DNA from: PALSA-612 sp963776735
GTDB lineage: Bacteria > Actinomycetota > Thermoleophilia > Gaiellales > Gaiellaceae
Assembly (NCBI GenBank): GCA_963776735.1
Contig: CAVZNV010000017.1
Coordinates: 132,323-196,322 of the forward strand
Direction: 5' to 3'
Length of the DNA stretch: 64,000 nt
Of this stretch, positions 35,274 through 43,353 are shown piece after piece. The notes under the pieces are model-generated. The model searched no databases and had not been told where the DNA came from. It worked only from the letters and a program-made list of their open reading frames with translations. Made by a program: the position numbers and the translations under genes. Position 1 is the stretch's first letter. Each line of letters starts with the position of its first letter.

Positions 35274-35997
35274 GCAAGACCTCCTTCAGCGTGTCGCCGC
35301 GCAGGCCGAGCCTGAGCGTCTCCAGCGGGATCACCTCGTCGGGCGCGATGTTGCCGAGGTTGACCGAGGCGCCGAACTGGCGGATGAACCACGCCTGCGA
35401 GGACTTCGACGGCGCCTCGAAGATCAGTGACTCGACCGGAATCTCGTGGACGATCTCGTCGACGAGGCCCGTGCGCATCTCGCCGGTCGGCCGGTAGATG
35501 CCCGCGGTGCCGCCCTCGCGGCCCTCGGTGATCACCTTCCACGCGCCGGCGTCGAGCTCCTCGCGAATCCACTCGACCCACTGGTACGGTGCGTAGACGA
35601 CCTCCGCGTCCTTGGAGCCGACCTCGGAGAGGACGGTGAAGTCGCGGGCGAAGTCGGCGATCAGCTCCAGCTTCCTTTCGCGGGGGAGGTCGATGACGCC
35701 GTCCGAGATCTCGACGTGCGTCAGGCCGAGACCGGTGATCCACTGCTTGTACTCCTCGACCCGGTCCTGCGCGATCACCGCCTCGAGGAAGGTGCCGCCG
35801 ATGACGACGGGCTTCTCGCGGAGCACCTCGAGCTTGCGCGCGAGGTTGGGCGTGACGTACGCGGTGCCCCAGCCGAGCTTGACGATCGAGATGTAGTCGC
35901 CGCAGGTGTCGAGCACGTCCTCCCACGCTCGCGGGCCGAGGCCCTTGTCGATCACATGCGTGAGGCCGTTGTGCGGGCGGGTCTCAAAGTTTCGCAA
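35245..35997 (-). CDS. comA: Phosphosulfolactate synthase (ComA family)
   Basis: ComA adds sulfite to phosphoenolpyruvate to give phosphosulfolactate, the first step of coenzyme M or sulfolactate synthesis. The 250-residue protein is a TIM-barrel with VIDKGLGPRAWEDVLDTCGD, IVKLGWGTAYV, VVIGGTFLEAVIA, VEISDGVIDLP and SEVGSKD, the ordered motifs of the family. It overlaps fumarase beta upstream (14 bases) and cysH downstream (29 bases), so the sulfite made by CysH may be its substrate. Relatives in plants and bacteria (HSA32, YitD) have less certain functions, so the reaction is likely rather than proven. Confidence 0.82.
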   Translation of the reverse strand: MRNFETRPHNGLTHVIDKGLGPRAWEDVLDTCGDYISIVKLGWGTAYVTPNLARKLEVLREKPVVIGGTFLEAVIAQDRVEEYKQWITGLGLTHVEISDGVIDLPRERKLELIADFARDFTVLSEVGSKDAEVVYAPYQWVEWIREELDAGAWKVITEGREGGTAGIYRPTGEMRTGLVDEIVHEIPVESLIFEAPSKSSQAWFIRQFGASVNLGNIAPDEVIPLETLRLGLRGDTLKEVLLGDAQPDPA

Positions 35998-36568
35998 AGA
36001 GCTCCTTCAGCTTCTCCTGGGCCGCGGCCTGGACGTCGTGGTAGAGCGAGTTCCCGTGCGCGTCGATGCCGACCGTGAGCGGGCCGAAGTCCTTGACGCG
36101 GAACTTCCAGAGGCACTCGGGCATGAGCTCTTCCCAGGCGACCTCCTCGATCTCCTCGATCTGGGTCGTCTCGAGCGCCGCGGCGCCGCCGACGATCGCG
36201 AAGTAGACCATCCCGAGCCGGCGCATCGGCTCGATCGCCTCGTCCGGGAAGCCCCCCTTGCCGCAGATCGCGCGGACGCCGTACTGCTCGCCGAGCGGCT
36301 CTGTGAACCGCACCATGCGCGCCGACGTCGTCGTCCCGATGCAGACCTTCTCGTAGCGGCCGTCCTCGAGCTTCCGCACGCCGGGCGCGGTGTGGAGCAG
36401 GAAGGCGCCGTTCAGGTCCATCGGCGGCGGAACGCCCTGGTCGAAGATGCGGATCTGCGTCCGGTCGCGGATGCCGATGATGTGCCCGTCGACGGTCACC
36501 TCGTCGCCCGCGCGCAGCTCGCGGATCTGCTCCTCGGTCGTCGGGAAGGTGAGTCTGTGAACCGCCAT
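35984..36568 (-). CDS. Class I fumarate hydratase, beta subunit
   Basis: This is the C-terminal-type subunit of the two-subunit iron-sulfur fumarase (194 residues). It contains LRAGDEVTVDGHIIGIRDRT, GAFLLHTAPGV, IGTTTSARM and AICGKGGFPDEA, the conserved order of the beta domain. With the alpha subunit it hydrates fumarate to malate (related enzymes handle tartrate or mesaconate). ATG 36568 has GGAGGAG upstream. A 19-base repeat containing the GTAACACTGTGTTGC palindrome lies in the 55-base gap between the alpha and beta genes, just 18 bases before this start. Confidence 0.88.
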   Translation of the reverse strand: MAVHRLTFPTTEEQIRELRAGDEVTVDGHIIGIRDRTQIRIFDQGVPPPMDLNGAFLLHTAPGVRKLEDGRYEKVCIGTTTSARMVRFTEPLGEQYGVRAICGKGGFPDEAIEPMRRLGMVYFAIVGGAAALETTQIEEIEEVAWEELMPECLWKFRVKDFGPLTVGIDAHGNSLYHDVQAAAQEKLKELFAKL

Positions 36569-36586
36569 CAGCACTCTCCTCCGAGC

Positions 36587-36605
36587 CCAAGTAACACTGT
36601 GTTGC
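36587..36605. promoter_or_regulatory. Copy 2 of palindromic repeat, upstream of fumarase beta
   Basis: The sequence CCAAGTAACACTGTGTTGC is identical over all 19 bases to 57303-57321 and differs at three positions from the copy at 748-766. The core GTAACACTGTGTTGC is a near-perfect inverted repeat. It lies between the alpha and beta fumarase genes, where a repressor could block an internal promoter. The binding protein is not known. Confidence 0.55.
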
Positions 36606-36623
36606 AAAGTCGGAGGTGCACGG

Positions 36624-37523
36624 TCACGCCTCCCGGTCGTAGTCGACGGAGCCGTCCGACCCGATGTGGGCCGACGCGCGGCGGGCAGCCCAGCACTGGT
36701 AGTTGACGGCGACGGGGTTGAGGGTCATGTGCGTGTCCGCGTGCTCGATGTGGCAGTTGAGGACGGTGACGTCGCCGCCGAGCCCCATCGGGCCGATGCC
36801 GGTCTCGTTCAGGAGCCCGAACAGCTCCTCCTCGAGCTTCGCCACGTGCGGGTCGTGGTTGCGCGTGCCGATCGGCCTCGCGATCGCTTCCTTCGCCAGG
36901 TACATGGCGTAGTCGGCCGAGCCGCCGATGCCGACGCCGACGATTCCGGGCGGGCACGGCTTGCCGCCGGCGCCGACGATCGACTCGAGCACGAATTGCT
37001 TGATTCCCTTCACGCCGTCGGCGGGGACGCACATCTTCAGGAAGCTCATGTTCTCGGAGCCCGAGCCCTTCGGCACGCACTTGACGTCGAGGCCGTCCCA
37101 GTCGGGGATGAACTCCCAGTGGACGATCGGCAGCCGGTAGCCGGTGTTGGGGCCGGTGTTCTCGCGGGTGAGCGTGTGGACCGCGTTCGAGCGCAGCGGA
37201 TGCTCGATCGTCGCGCGCTCGGTCCCCGCCTTCAGGGCCGCGTAGATGCGAGTCGGGTGGAGCGGGAAGTGCTCGCCGACACGGCAGGTGTAGACGGCGA
37301 TGCCGGTGTCCTGGCAGACGAGGTTCTTCTCCGAGTCCGCGACCTGGACGTTCTTCAGGATGGTGTTCAGCACGCGCTGCCCGGGGACGGACGTCTCTCT
37401 GGCGGCCGCGTCCGCGAGCGCGTCGCGGAGGTCCTGCGGGATGTCCTTCAGCGCCCAGACGTAGAGGTACGCGGCGGCGTCCTCGACGGCGCCGTAGAGG
37501 TCGGTGTCGACGGTCGTCGTCAT
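36624..37523 (-). CDS. Class I fumarate hydratase, alpha subunit
   Basis: This 299-residue catalytic subunit of iron-sulfur fumarase has the cluster cysteines in NLVCQDTGIAVYTCR, FLKMCVPADGVKG and GKPCPPGIVGVGIGG, and GTRNHDPHVAKLEEELFGLL near the end of the domain. It forms the active enzyme with the beta subunit downstream. ATG 37523 overlaps the stop of the flavoprotein gene (ATGA), so the two are coupled. Malate, mesaconate or tartrate dehydratases are close relatives, but fumarate is the most likely substrate. Confidence 0.9.
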   Translation of the reverse strand: MTTTVDTDLYGAVEDAAAYLYVWALKDIPQDLRDALADAAARETSVPGQRVLNTILKNVQVADSEKNLVCQDTGIAVYTCRVGEHFPLHPTRIYAALKAGTERATIEHPLRSNAVHTLTRENTGPNTGYRLPIVHWEFIPDWDGLDVKCVPKGSGSENMSFLKMCVPADGVKGIKQFVLESIVGAGGKPCPPGIVGVGIGGSADYAMYLAKEAIARPIGTRNHDPHVAKLEEELFGLLNETGIGPMGLGGDVTVLNCHIEHADTHMTLNPVAVNYQCWAARRASAHIGSDGSVDYDREA

Positions 37524-38704
37524 GCGCGCGCCGCCTCCGCCGCGGCGCGCCCGGCCCGGCGACCGAAGACGCAGCACTCGAGCAGGCTGTTCCCCATCAT
37601 CCGGTTGCGACCGTGCGTCCCGCCGGCGATCTCGCCGCAGGCGTAGAGGCCTTCGAGCGTCGTGCGGCCGTCCGTGTCGATCACGAGGCCCCCGTTCTGG
37701 TAGTGGAGCACGGGATAGGTGAGGATCGCCTCCGCGAGCGGGTCGATCCCGGCGGCGCGGTAGCGGCGGAGCATGTACGGAAGAGACACCTCGGCGTCGG
37801 CCGGGGCGATACGAGTCGTGTCCAGGTAGACCGCGGGCCGGCCGTCCGGAGTCGTCACGCCCTTGCCCTTCTCGACCTCGTCGAAGATCGCCTGCGAGAC
37901 GGCGTCGCGCGGGCCGAGCGAGTCCGTGAACTCCTCGCCGTCCGCGTTGACGAGCACGGCGCCGTAGGCGCGCGTCGTCTCAGGGATCGAGTAGCCCTGC
38001 GTGTTCTGCGGCCAGGCACCGCCGTTCGGGTGGTACTGGAGCGCGTCCAGGTCGCGAGACCCGGCGCCGAGGTCCAGCGCGATCTGCGTCACCTCGCCGG
38101 TCGCGCCGGGATGGTTGGTCGAGAGCTCGCCCCGCTCCTCGGCCTCCCGGTAGCACCGGCCGCCCGCCGCGAGGACGACGGTCGCCGCCTCGAGCTCGTG
38201 CTCGCCGCAGCGCGCCTTCCAGCCGGGCGACAGCTCGAGCAACGGCGACTTCGGGAAGGTCTCGACGCTGGACGCCTCGACGGCATCGCGGAGCGCGGTC
38301 GTGATCGCGTGCCCGGTGCGGTCGCCGACCTGCAAGAGCCGCTGCCGGGTAGAGCCGCCGCAACGGGCGAGTCGGTAGCCGCCGTTCTGCCTGGTGAACT
38401 CGACGCCGAGGTCCTCGAGCCAGTGGATCGCGCTCTGCGCCTCGCCGGTCAGCACCTCGACGAGCTCCCGGTCGGCCGTTTCGTGCGACGAGCGGACGAC
38501 GTCCTCGGCGTGGATCTCGGGCGAGTCGTCCTCGCCGAACGACGCCTGGATCCCGCCCTGTGCCTTCGCCGAGTTGCAGGACTGGAGCGAGCCCTTCGTC
38601 GCGAGCGCGACCGTCGCGCCGGACCGCTCGGCGAAGAGCGCCGCGGCCAGCCCGGAGGCGCCGCTGCCGACGACGAGCACGTCGAAAGGTCCGCGAGCGG
38701 TCAT
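37520..38704 (-). CDS. L-aspartate oxidase/fumarate reductase-family flavoprotein, short form
   Basis: This FAD protein (394 residues) belongs to the succinate dehydrogenase/aspartate oxidase family. It has the dinucleotide fold VLVVGSGASGLAAALFAERS, the covalent-loop region SCNSAKAQGGI, GDRTGHAITTALRDAV, TRAYGAVLVNADGEEFTD and GLYACGEIAGGTHGRNRMMG. It lacks the roughly 130-residue helical C-terminal domain of NadB. No NadA or NadC is near; instead it is coupled to fumarase by an ATGA overlap. It could produce fumarate (from succinate or aspartate) or oxidise a related acid. The exact reaction is not decided by sequence. Confidence 0.8.
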   Translation of the reverse strand: MTARGPFDVLVVGSGASGLAAALFAERSGATVALATKGSLQSCNSAKAQGGIQASFGEDDSPEIHAEDVVRSSHETADRELVEVLTGEAQSAIHWLEDLGVEFTRQNGGYRLARCGGSTRQRLLQVGDRTGHAITTALRDAVEASSVETFPKSPLLELSPGWKARCGEHELEAATVVLAAGGRCYREAEERGELSTNHPGATGEVTQIALDLGAGSRDLDALQYHPNGGAWPQNTQGYSIPETTRAYGAVLVNADGEEFTDSLGPRDAVSQAIFDEVEKGKGVTTPDGRPAVYLDTTRIAPADAEVSLPYMLRRYRAAGIDPLAEAILTYPVLHYQNGGLVIDTDGRTTLEGLYACGEIAGGTHGRNRMMGNSLLECCVFGRRAGRAAAEAARA

Positions 38705-38740
38705 GCCCCGGAGTCTACCTGGCTTGACTAATGCCTGGGA

Positions 38741-39613
38741 TTACGAAACGAAATACAACAGGCAGGCGAGCCCCGCGACCGCGCAGTAGATCGCGAACGG
38801 CGTGAGCCTGTTCGTCTCGAAGTACTTCATCAGGAACCGAACCGAGAGATACGCCGTCGCGGCGGCGCAGAGCGAGGCGACGAGCGCCTGGCCGCGCACT
38901 CCGTCGCCGTCGTGGCCCATCAGGTCCGGCAGCTTGAGCAGTGCGGCCGCGCCGATGATCGGCGTCGCCAGCAGGAACGCATAGCGCGCGGCGTCCTCGT
39001 TCGACAGCCCGACCAGCAGCCCGCCGCCCATCGACGCGCCGGAACGCGAGAACCCGGGGATCAGTGCGAGCGCCTGCGCCGCGCCGACGCCGGTTGCCCC
39101 TTTCCAGCCGACCTCCTTCGCGATCCGTTCGTCCGGGTCGCCTTTCTCGGGCGCGGGCGCGCGCCGCCGCAGGAGCTCGGCTCCGTAGAGCATGAACCCG
39201 TTCAGCATCAGGAAGACGGACGCGGAGGTGGGCGAGGCGAAGACGCTGCGCAACTTGTCCTGCAGCGCGATTCCGAGGATCCCGGCCGGAATCGTGCCGA
39301 CGATCAGCAGCCAAGCGAGCTTTGCGTCCTTGTCGTCCGGCGCGATCTCGCGGTCGCGGAGACTGCGTCCGAGGCCCTGAATGATCCGCACCCAGTCGCG
39401 CCAGAAGAAGAGCAGCAGGACGATCGCAGTCGCCAGGTGGGTCGCGACGAGGAAGCTGAGGAAGTACTTGTCGTTCTGGTGGATGTTCCAGCCGAGCAGG
39501 CTGGGCAGGATCACGGCATGTCCGAGGCTCGAGACCGGGAAGAGCTCGGTCACGCCCTGGACGAGCCCGAGGACGATCGCCTGCGGGTAGGTGATCAGCG
39601 AGGCGAGGATCAC
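38741..39613 (-). CDS. uppP: Undecaprenyl-diphosphate phosphatase
   Basis: This membrane phosphatase recycles undecaprenyl diphosphate to the monophosphate used for cell-wall and surface glycan carriers. The 290-residue protein has both family motifs: LGLVQGVTELFPVSSLGH near the N-terminus and IPGFSRSGASMGGGLL in the middle, with the conserved glutamate, serine and arginine. About eight helices are present. GTG 39613 overlaps the TGA of the small membrane gene upstream. A central charged loop (APEKGDPDERIAKEVGW) is longer than in E. coli. It serves the lipid-linked sugar enzymes elsewhere in the window. Confidence 0.93.
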   Translation of the reverse strand: MILASLITYPQAIVLGLVQGVTELFPVSSLGHAVILPSLLGWNIHQNDKYFLSFLVATHLATAIVLLLFFWRDWVRIIQGLGRSLRDREIAPDDKDAKLAWLLIVGTIPAGILGIALQDKLRSVFASPTSASVFLMLNGFMLYGAELLRRRAPAPEKGDPDERIAKEVGWKGATGVGAAQALALIPGFSRSGASMGGGLLVGLSNEDAARYAFLLATPIIGAAALLKLPDLMGHDGDGVRGQALVASLCAAATAYLSVRFLMKYFETNRLTPFAIYCAVAGLACLLYFVS

Positions 39614-39852
39614 GTCTCGGCGGACTTGCTCTTCGACCCGCCCGTCTGAAACCAGGCGAACGCAAGTAGGGCCACGCCGCAAAGGAATGCCGCAACGCCG
39701 TGCGTCGTGTGGTGATGGTTGGAGCCGTTCTGCTGGCCCGGGAAGAAACCGGGGAGCGACTTGGCCGGCTCAACCCAGTAGACGATCGCGATCGCGATCA
39801 AGACGAGGCCGACGACGACGCAGGGAATGATGAGTGCTGGGCGTTTCTTCAC
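39610..39852 (-). CDS. Small two-helix membrane protein, 80 aa
   Basis: The protein has two predicted helices (ALIIPCVVVGLVLIAIAIVY and GVAAFLCGVALLAFAWFQ) separated by an outer loop with a histidine cluster (SNHHHTTHG). It is coupled to uppP by a GTGA overlap. I do not recognise a named family. The spacing suggests an accessory to the phosphatase or simply a co-transcribed gene. Confidence 0.65.
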   Translation of the reverse strand: MKKRPALIIPCVVVGLVLIAIAIVYWVEPAKSLPGFFPGQQNGSNHHHTTHGVAAFLCGVALLAFAWFQTGGSKSKSAET

Positions 39853-39906
39853 GGAAGAGATATTCGCGAGGCGGCCTGACGATACCTTCGCGAAAGGTCG
39901 GTTTGG

Positions 39907-40281
39907 ATGAGAACCGGCTCAGGCTTCATGAGGCTCGTGCCGATGACGAACGTCATGGACCCCGAGCCGCTTCGGTCGGGGCCGCGCAGCTGGCAGGCAC
40001 GAATCGGAGTCGCGCTGTCACTCTCCGCGCTCGGGTTCGCGATCGTCTCGCTGGTCGGCCCGCACGGACAGGCATGCCCGACGCCCGAGGGCTCGGCGAC
40101 GCTCGACCTGACGGGGCTGTTCCTGTTCGCGCTCGCGACGGCCGCGTGCGTGTTCGACGTCGGAGCCGTCCGGCGCGGTGACCCGCGCTGGGGCCGGATC
40201 GGGCTCGCGATCGTCGCGCTCGCGTCGATCCTCGGGATCTGGGCCGCGGCGTCCGGGTTCTTCCAGCCGGGCTGCGGCTAA
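39907..40281 (+). CDS. Hypothetical membrane protein, 124 aa
   Basis: Three hydrophobic segments (IGVALSLSALGFAIVSLVG, LTGLFLFALATAACVFDVGA and IGLAIVALASILGIWAAASG) are separated by short loops. A cysteine near the first outer loop (GQACPTPEG) and one near the end (PGCG) could form a disulfide. The N-terminus is uncertain: ATG 39907 or the inner ATG 39943. Its last four bases overlap the convergent LysR gene. No family is recognised. Confidence 0.6.
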   Translation: MRTGSGFMRLVPMTNVMDPEPLRSGPRSWQARIGVALSLSALGFAIVSLVGPHGQACPTPEGSATLDLTGLFLFALATAACVFDVGAVRRGDPRWGRIGLAIVALASILGIWAAASGFFQPGCG

Positions 40282-41171
40282 GGGAGCCGCTCGCGCGCGA
40301 AGGCGAGAAAGGCCTCGGCGACGCGGCTCGGCGCGCGTCCGACCGAGCGCACGAGCGCGATCTCGCGAGCCGGCTCGAGCCCCTGCACACGCGCGATGGC
40401 GAGTGTGCCGGCCGCGAGCTCCGACTCGACGGCCGTCCGGGAGATGAACGTCACGCCGTAGCCGGCGACGACCGCGCTCTTCACCGACTCCTGGAGGCCG
40501 AGCTCGAGGTGGATGTCGAAGTCGCGGAGCCGCATGCCGGCGGCGCGCAGCTCCTCCTCGATCACGGCGCGAACGCCGGCGCCGGCCTGCATGACGATCA
40601 GCGGCTCCCCGCGCAGCTCGTCCAGCGTGATCGTGGTCCCGGCGAAGCGGTGGCCCGGCGGGCAGACGAGGACAACCTCGTCGCGGAAGAACGTCTCGAA
40701 CGACACCGACCGCTGGCGCCGCGCCGCGCCGACGACGCCGAGCTCGAGCTCGCGCCGCGCGACCAGCTCGACGATGCGCTGCGTGTCGTGCACGGAGAGC
40801 GCAACCGTGAGCTCCGGGTTGCGCTGCTGGAACTCGCAGAGGAGCAGCGTGACGACGTTCGCGCCCGGCCCGGTCGAGGCGCCGATCTCGAGCCGGCCGC
40901 GAAGCGCTCCCTCGTCCTCGGCGGCGACGCGCTCGAGCAGCTGTTCCTCGAGCGCGAGCAGCCGTTGAGCGCCGTCGTACAGGCGCAGCCCGGCTTCGGT
41001 GGGGACGACACGCCGGCCGGAGCGGTCGAGGAGTTGCCGCCCGACGCGCTTCTCGAGCGCCCGCACCTGCTGGCTGACAGCCGGCTGTGTAACGCCGAGC
41101 CTGACCGCAGCTTGCGAGAAGCTCTCCCGCTCGACGACCGCGCAGAACGCCTGGAGCTGCCGCGTATCCAT
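40278..41171 (-). CDS. LysR-family transcriptional regulator
   Basis: This 297-residue regulator has the N-terminal winged helix (MDTRQLQAFCAVVERESFSQ, then AAVRLGVTQPAVSQQVRALE as the recognition helix) and a C-terminal substrate-binding domain (LRGRLEIGASTGPGANVVTL onward) with a periplasmic-binding-protein fold. It resembles CysB/CysL-like and CbbR-like members. The divergent or nearby targets are not certain; the sulfate-reduction operon 2 kb away is a reasonable candidate. TATAAG at 41180-41185 could be the -10 of a nearly leaderless transcript. GTG 41174 is an alternative start one codon upstream. Confidence 0.9.
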   Translation of the reverse strand: MDTRQLQAFCAVVERESFSQAAVRLGVTQPAVSQQVRALEKRVGRQLLDRSGRRVVPTEAGLRLYDGAQRLLALEEQLLERVAAEDEGALRGRLEIGASTGPGANVVTLLLCEFQQRNPELTVALSVHDTQRIVELVARRELELGVVGAARRQRSVSFETFFRDEVVLVCPPGHRFAGTTITLDELRGEPLIVMQAGAGVRAVIEEELRAAGMRLRDFDIHLELGLQESVKSAVVAGYGVTFISRTAVESELAAGTLAIARVQGLEPAREIALVRSVGRAPSRVAEAFLAFARERLP

Positions 41172-41392
41172 CACCGATACTTATAGCCGAGGCCGCCACC
41201 GATTAGGACTTTGCCGTCTACAGTGGCCCGAATGGACGGCCGCGCGGCCCAGGCTCTCTTGCTTTCCCCCCGGGGCCTCCGGCCCTGGCCCCCCTGTTTT
41301 CAGGGTAGCTCGGAAATCCGCACGCGTGTGAAGCGCGGGTGTTGCGAATGTGTGACGTTTCCGGCGAACGGGGCCGGATCAGGCGGGCGCTC

Positions 41393-42403
41393 GTGAAGGT
41401 CTGGATCGACATCACCAACTCGCCGCACGTGCTCTTCTTCCGGCCGCTGATCCGCATCCTGGGCGAGCGCGGAGACGACGTCGCGGTGACGACCCGCGAG
41501 TACGCGCAGACGATCGAGCTGCTCGAACTGCACGGCATCGAACACACGGTCGTCGGGCATCACGGCGGCGCATCGACGTTCGGAAAGGCGCGCGCGATGG
41601 CCGAGCGGCTTCCGGCGCTCCACCGCTTCGCGCGTGGCCGCGGTTTCGACGTCGCGCTTGCGCACGGGTCGTACGACCTCACGCTCACCGCCCGGCGGCT
41701 CGGGGTTCCGAGCGCGACCTCCTTCGACTACGAGTTCGCGTGGCTCCAGCACCAGCTCGGGTGCCGCGCGGCGAAGCGGGTCGTCGTGCCTGACGTGATT
41801 CCCGCGGACGTGCTCGGCGGGTACGGGGTCGGACCGAAGAAGCTCCGCCGCTACCCCGGGCTGAAGGAGGACTACTACCTCGCCGACCTCGAGCCGGACC
41901 CGGCCGTGCTGGACAAGCTCGGTGTCGACCGCAACCGGGTAATCGTCGTGCTGAGGCCGCCGCCGGACGTCTCGCTCTACCACCGTCACGCGAATCCGCT
42001 CTTCCCCGAGACGCTGCGCGCGCTCGGTGCGCGTGACGACGTCCATGCCGTCGTGCTGCCGCGGGTCGAGGGTCAGCGCGAATTCGTGCTCGGACTCGGC
42101 CTGCCCTCCGTGATCGTGCCCGAGCATGCGGTCGACGCGCAGAGTCTGATCGCATTCGCCGACCTCGTCGTCTCCGCCGGTGGGACGATGAATCGCGAGG
42201 CCGTGGCACTTGGCGTGCCGGTCTACACCGTCTTCGGCGGCAGGCTCGGCGCCGTCGACCGGCATTTGATTCGCGAGGGCAAGCTGCGCGCGCTGACCGA
42301 TCCGGCGGCCGTCGAACTTCGGAAGAAGGATGAACTCGGCTGGTTCGCGCAGACGCCACGGGATCCTGCCGACCTGCTCGACCTGCTCCTGTCGGTGCCG
42401 TAG
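41393..42403 (+). CDS. DUF354-family protein, glycosyltransferase-like
   Basis: This 336-residue protein starts MKVWIDITNSPHVLFFRPLI, the typical DUF354 N-terminus. It has a two-domain GT-B-like fold, as in UDP-GlcNAc 2-epimerases, with GHHGGASTFGKARAMAERLP and, near the end, DLVVSAGGTMNREAVALGVP, resembling a nucleotide-sugar site. DUF354 genes occur in polysaccharide loci. The exact reaction is unknown. GTG 41393 is preferred over an upstream ATG at 41339, whose extra residues do not look like family sequence. The 220 bases before it are GC-rich with short hairpins and no other gene. Confidence 0.75.
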   Translation: MKVWIDITNSPHVLFFRPLIRILGERGDDVAVTTREYAQTIELLELHGIEHTVVGHHGGASTFGKARAMAERLPALHRFARGRGFDVALAHGSYDLTLTARRLGVPSATSFDYEFAWLQHQLGCRAAKRVVVPDVIPADVLGGYGVGPKKLRRYPGLKEDYYLADLEPDPAVLDKLGVDRNRVIVVLRPPPDVSLYHRHANPLFPETLRALGARDDVHAVVLPRVEGQREFVLGLGLPSVIVPEHAVDAQSLIAFADLVVSAGGTMNREAVALGVPVYTVFGGRLGAVDRHLIREGKLRALTDPAAVELRKKDELGWFAQTPRDPADLLDLLLSVP

Positions 42404-42414
42404 GATCACGAGCC

Positions 42415-43353
42415 GTGCGGGCGATCATGGTCGCAGCGGCGGCGACTCTCCTGGCCGGCGTGCTGACCGGAACGGTCAGCGGAGCGCAGGCGGGCGCGAG
42501 CCGGATCGCGTTCACGAACAACCGGTCGATCTGGGTCATCGGCTCCGACGGCTCCAGGTTGCGGCAGGTCACGCACGGCGCGTACTCGGACGCCGGCGTC
42601 GCCTGGTCCCGCGACGGCGCGCTGCTCGCCTTCACGCGCTACACGCATCCCCCGTGTCCGGAGGACCAGACCCAGGGAGACCTCTACCTGATCGGCTCGA
42701 ACGGCAAGAACCAGCGCCGCCTCACGAAGACCGGCTGCATGTTCTCGCCGCCCTCGCACCCCGCGTTCGCACCGAAAGGCCAGAAGCTGGCGTTCGACGA
42801 CGACAAGGGCATCCACGTCGCTCAGGGACCGGGCTGGACGCCTCGGTCGGTCCTGGCTCACGGCCTGTTCCCGAGCTGGGCACCCGACGCGCGGCGGCTG
42901 GTCGAATCGAGCACGCCGAACAGCATCGAGGTCCTCGACACCGTGACCCACGCGACGCGATCGCTCGGGCAGGGTGACTTCGCCCAGTGGTCGCACGACG
43001 GAAAGCACATCTCCTGCGTGTTCTCGGAGAACCAGATCTGGACGATGGATCTGACCGGCGGCCACAGGGTGCACGTCACGACGGCGAAGGGCCACATCAG
43101 CAGCCTCTCCTGGTCGCCCGGCGATGACCGGCTCGCCTTTTCGGCCGGCGGCAAGACGAGCACCTCCTGGGTCGTCCGGTCGGCGGGCGGAACGCCGGTG
43201 AAGCTCGGAGCCGGGGCCTTTCCGGCCTGGGCGCCGGACGGCACCGAGCTGACCGTCGAGGTCAACGACGCCCTGCTCTACCTCGTCCGCTCCGACGGCA
43301 GCGGCCGACATTTGCTGACGAAGGGCTTCAGCGCGGCCTGGGCGCCGAACTAG
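42415..43353 (+). CDS. Secreted beta-propeller protein (PD40-like repeats)
   Basis: This 312-residue protein has a signal peptide (IMVAAAATLLAGVLTGTVSG) and repeats of the TolB/PD40 type: IAFTNNRSIWVIGSDGSRLR, VAWSRDGALLAFTR, PAFAPKGQKLAFDDD, QWSHDGKHISCVF and LSWSPGDDRLAFSA. It probably folds as a six-bladed propeller outside the cell. It starts at GTG 42415, 12 bases after the DUF354 gene, and overlaps the convergent helicase by four bases. It shares repeat type and layout with 20307-21281, but the sequences have diverged. Confidence 0.75.
   Translation: MRAIMVAAAATLLAGVLTGTVSGAQAGASRIAFTNNRSIWVIGSDGSRLRQVTHGAYSDAGVAWSRDGALLAFTRYTHPPCPEDQTQGDLYLIGSNGKNQRRLTKTGCMFSPPSHPAFAPKGQKLAFDDDKGIHVAQGPGWTPRSVLAHGLFPSWAPDARRLVESSTPNSIEVLDTVTHATRSLGQGDFAQWSHDGKHISCVFSENQIWTMDLTGGHRVHVTTAKGHISSLSWSPGDDRLAFSAGGKTSTSWVVRSAGGTPVKLGAGAFPAWAPDGTELTVEVNDALLYLVRSDGSGRHLLTKGFSAAWAPN

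Noticed and set aside
41221..41310. GC-rich stretch with short stems, considered as an RNA gene
   Set aside because: Stems are only 5-6 bp, and no tRNA, riboswitch or known RNA pattern could be recognised.
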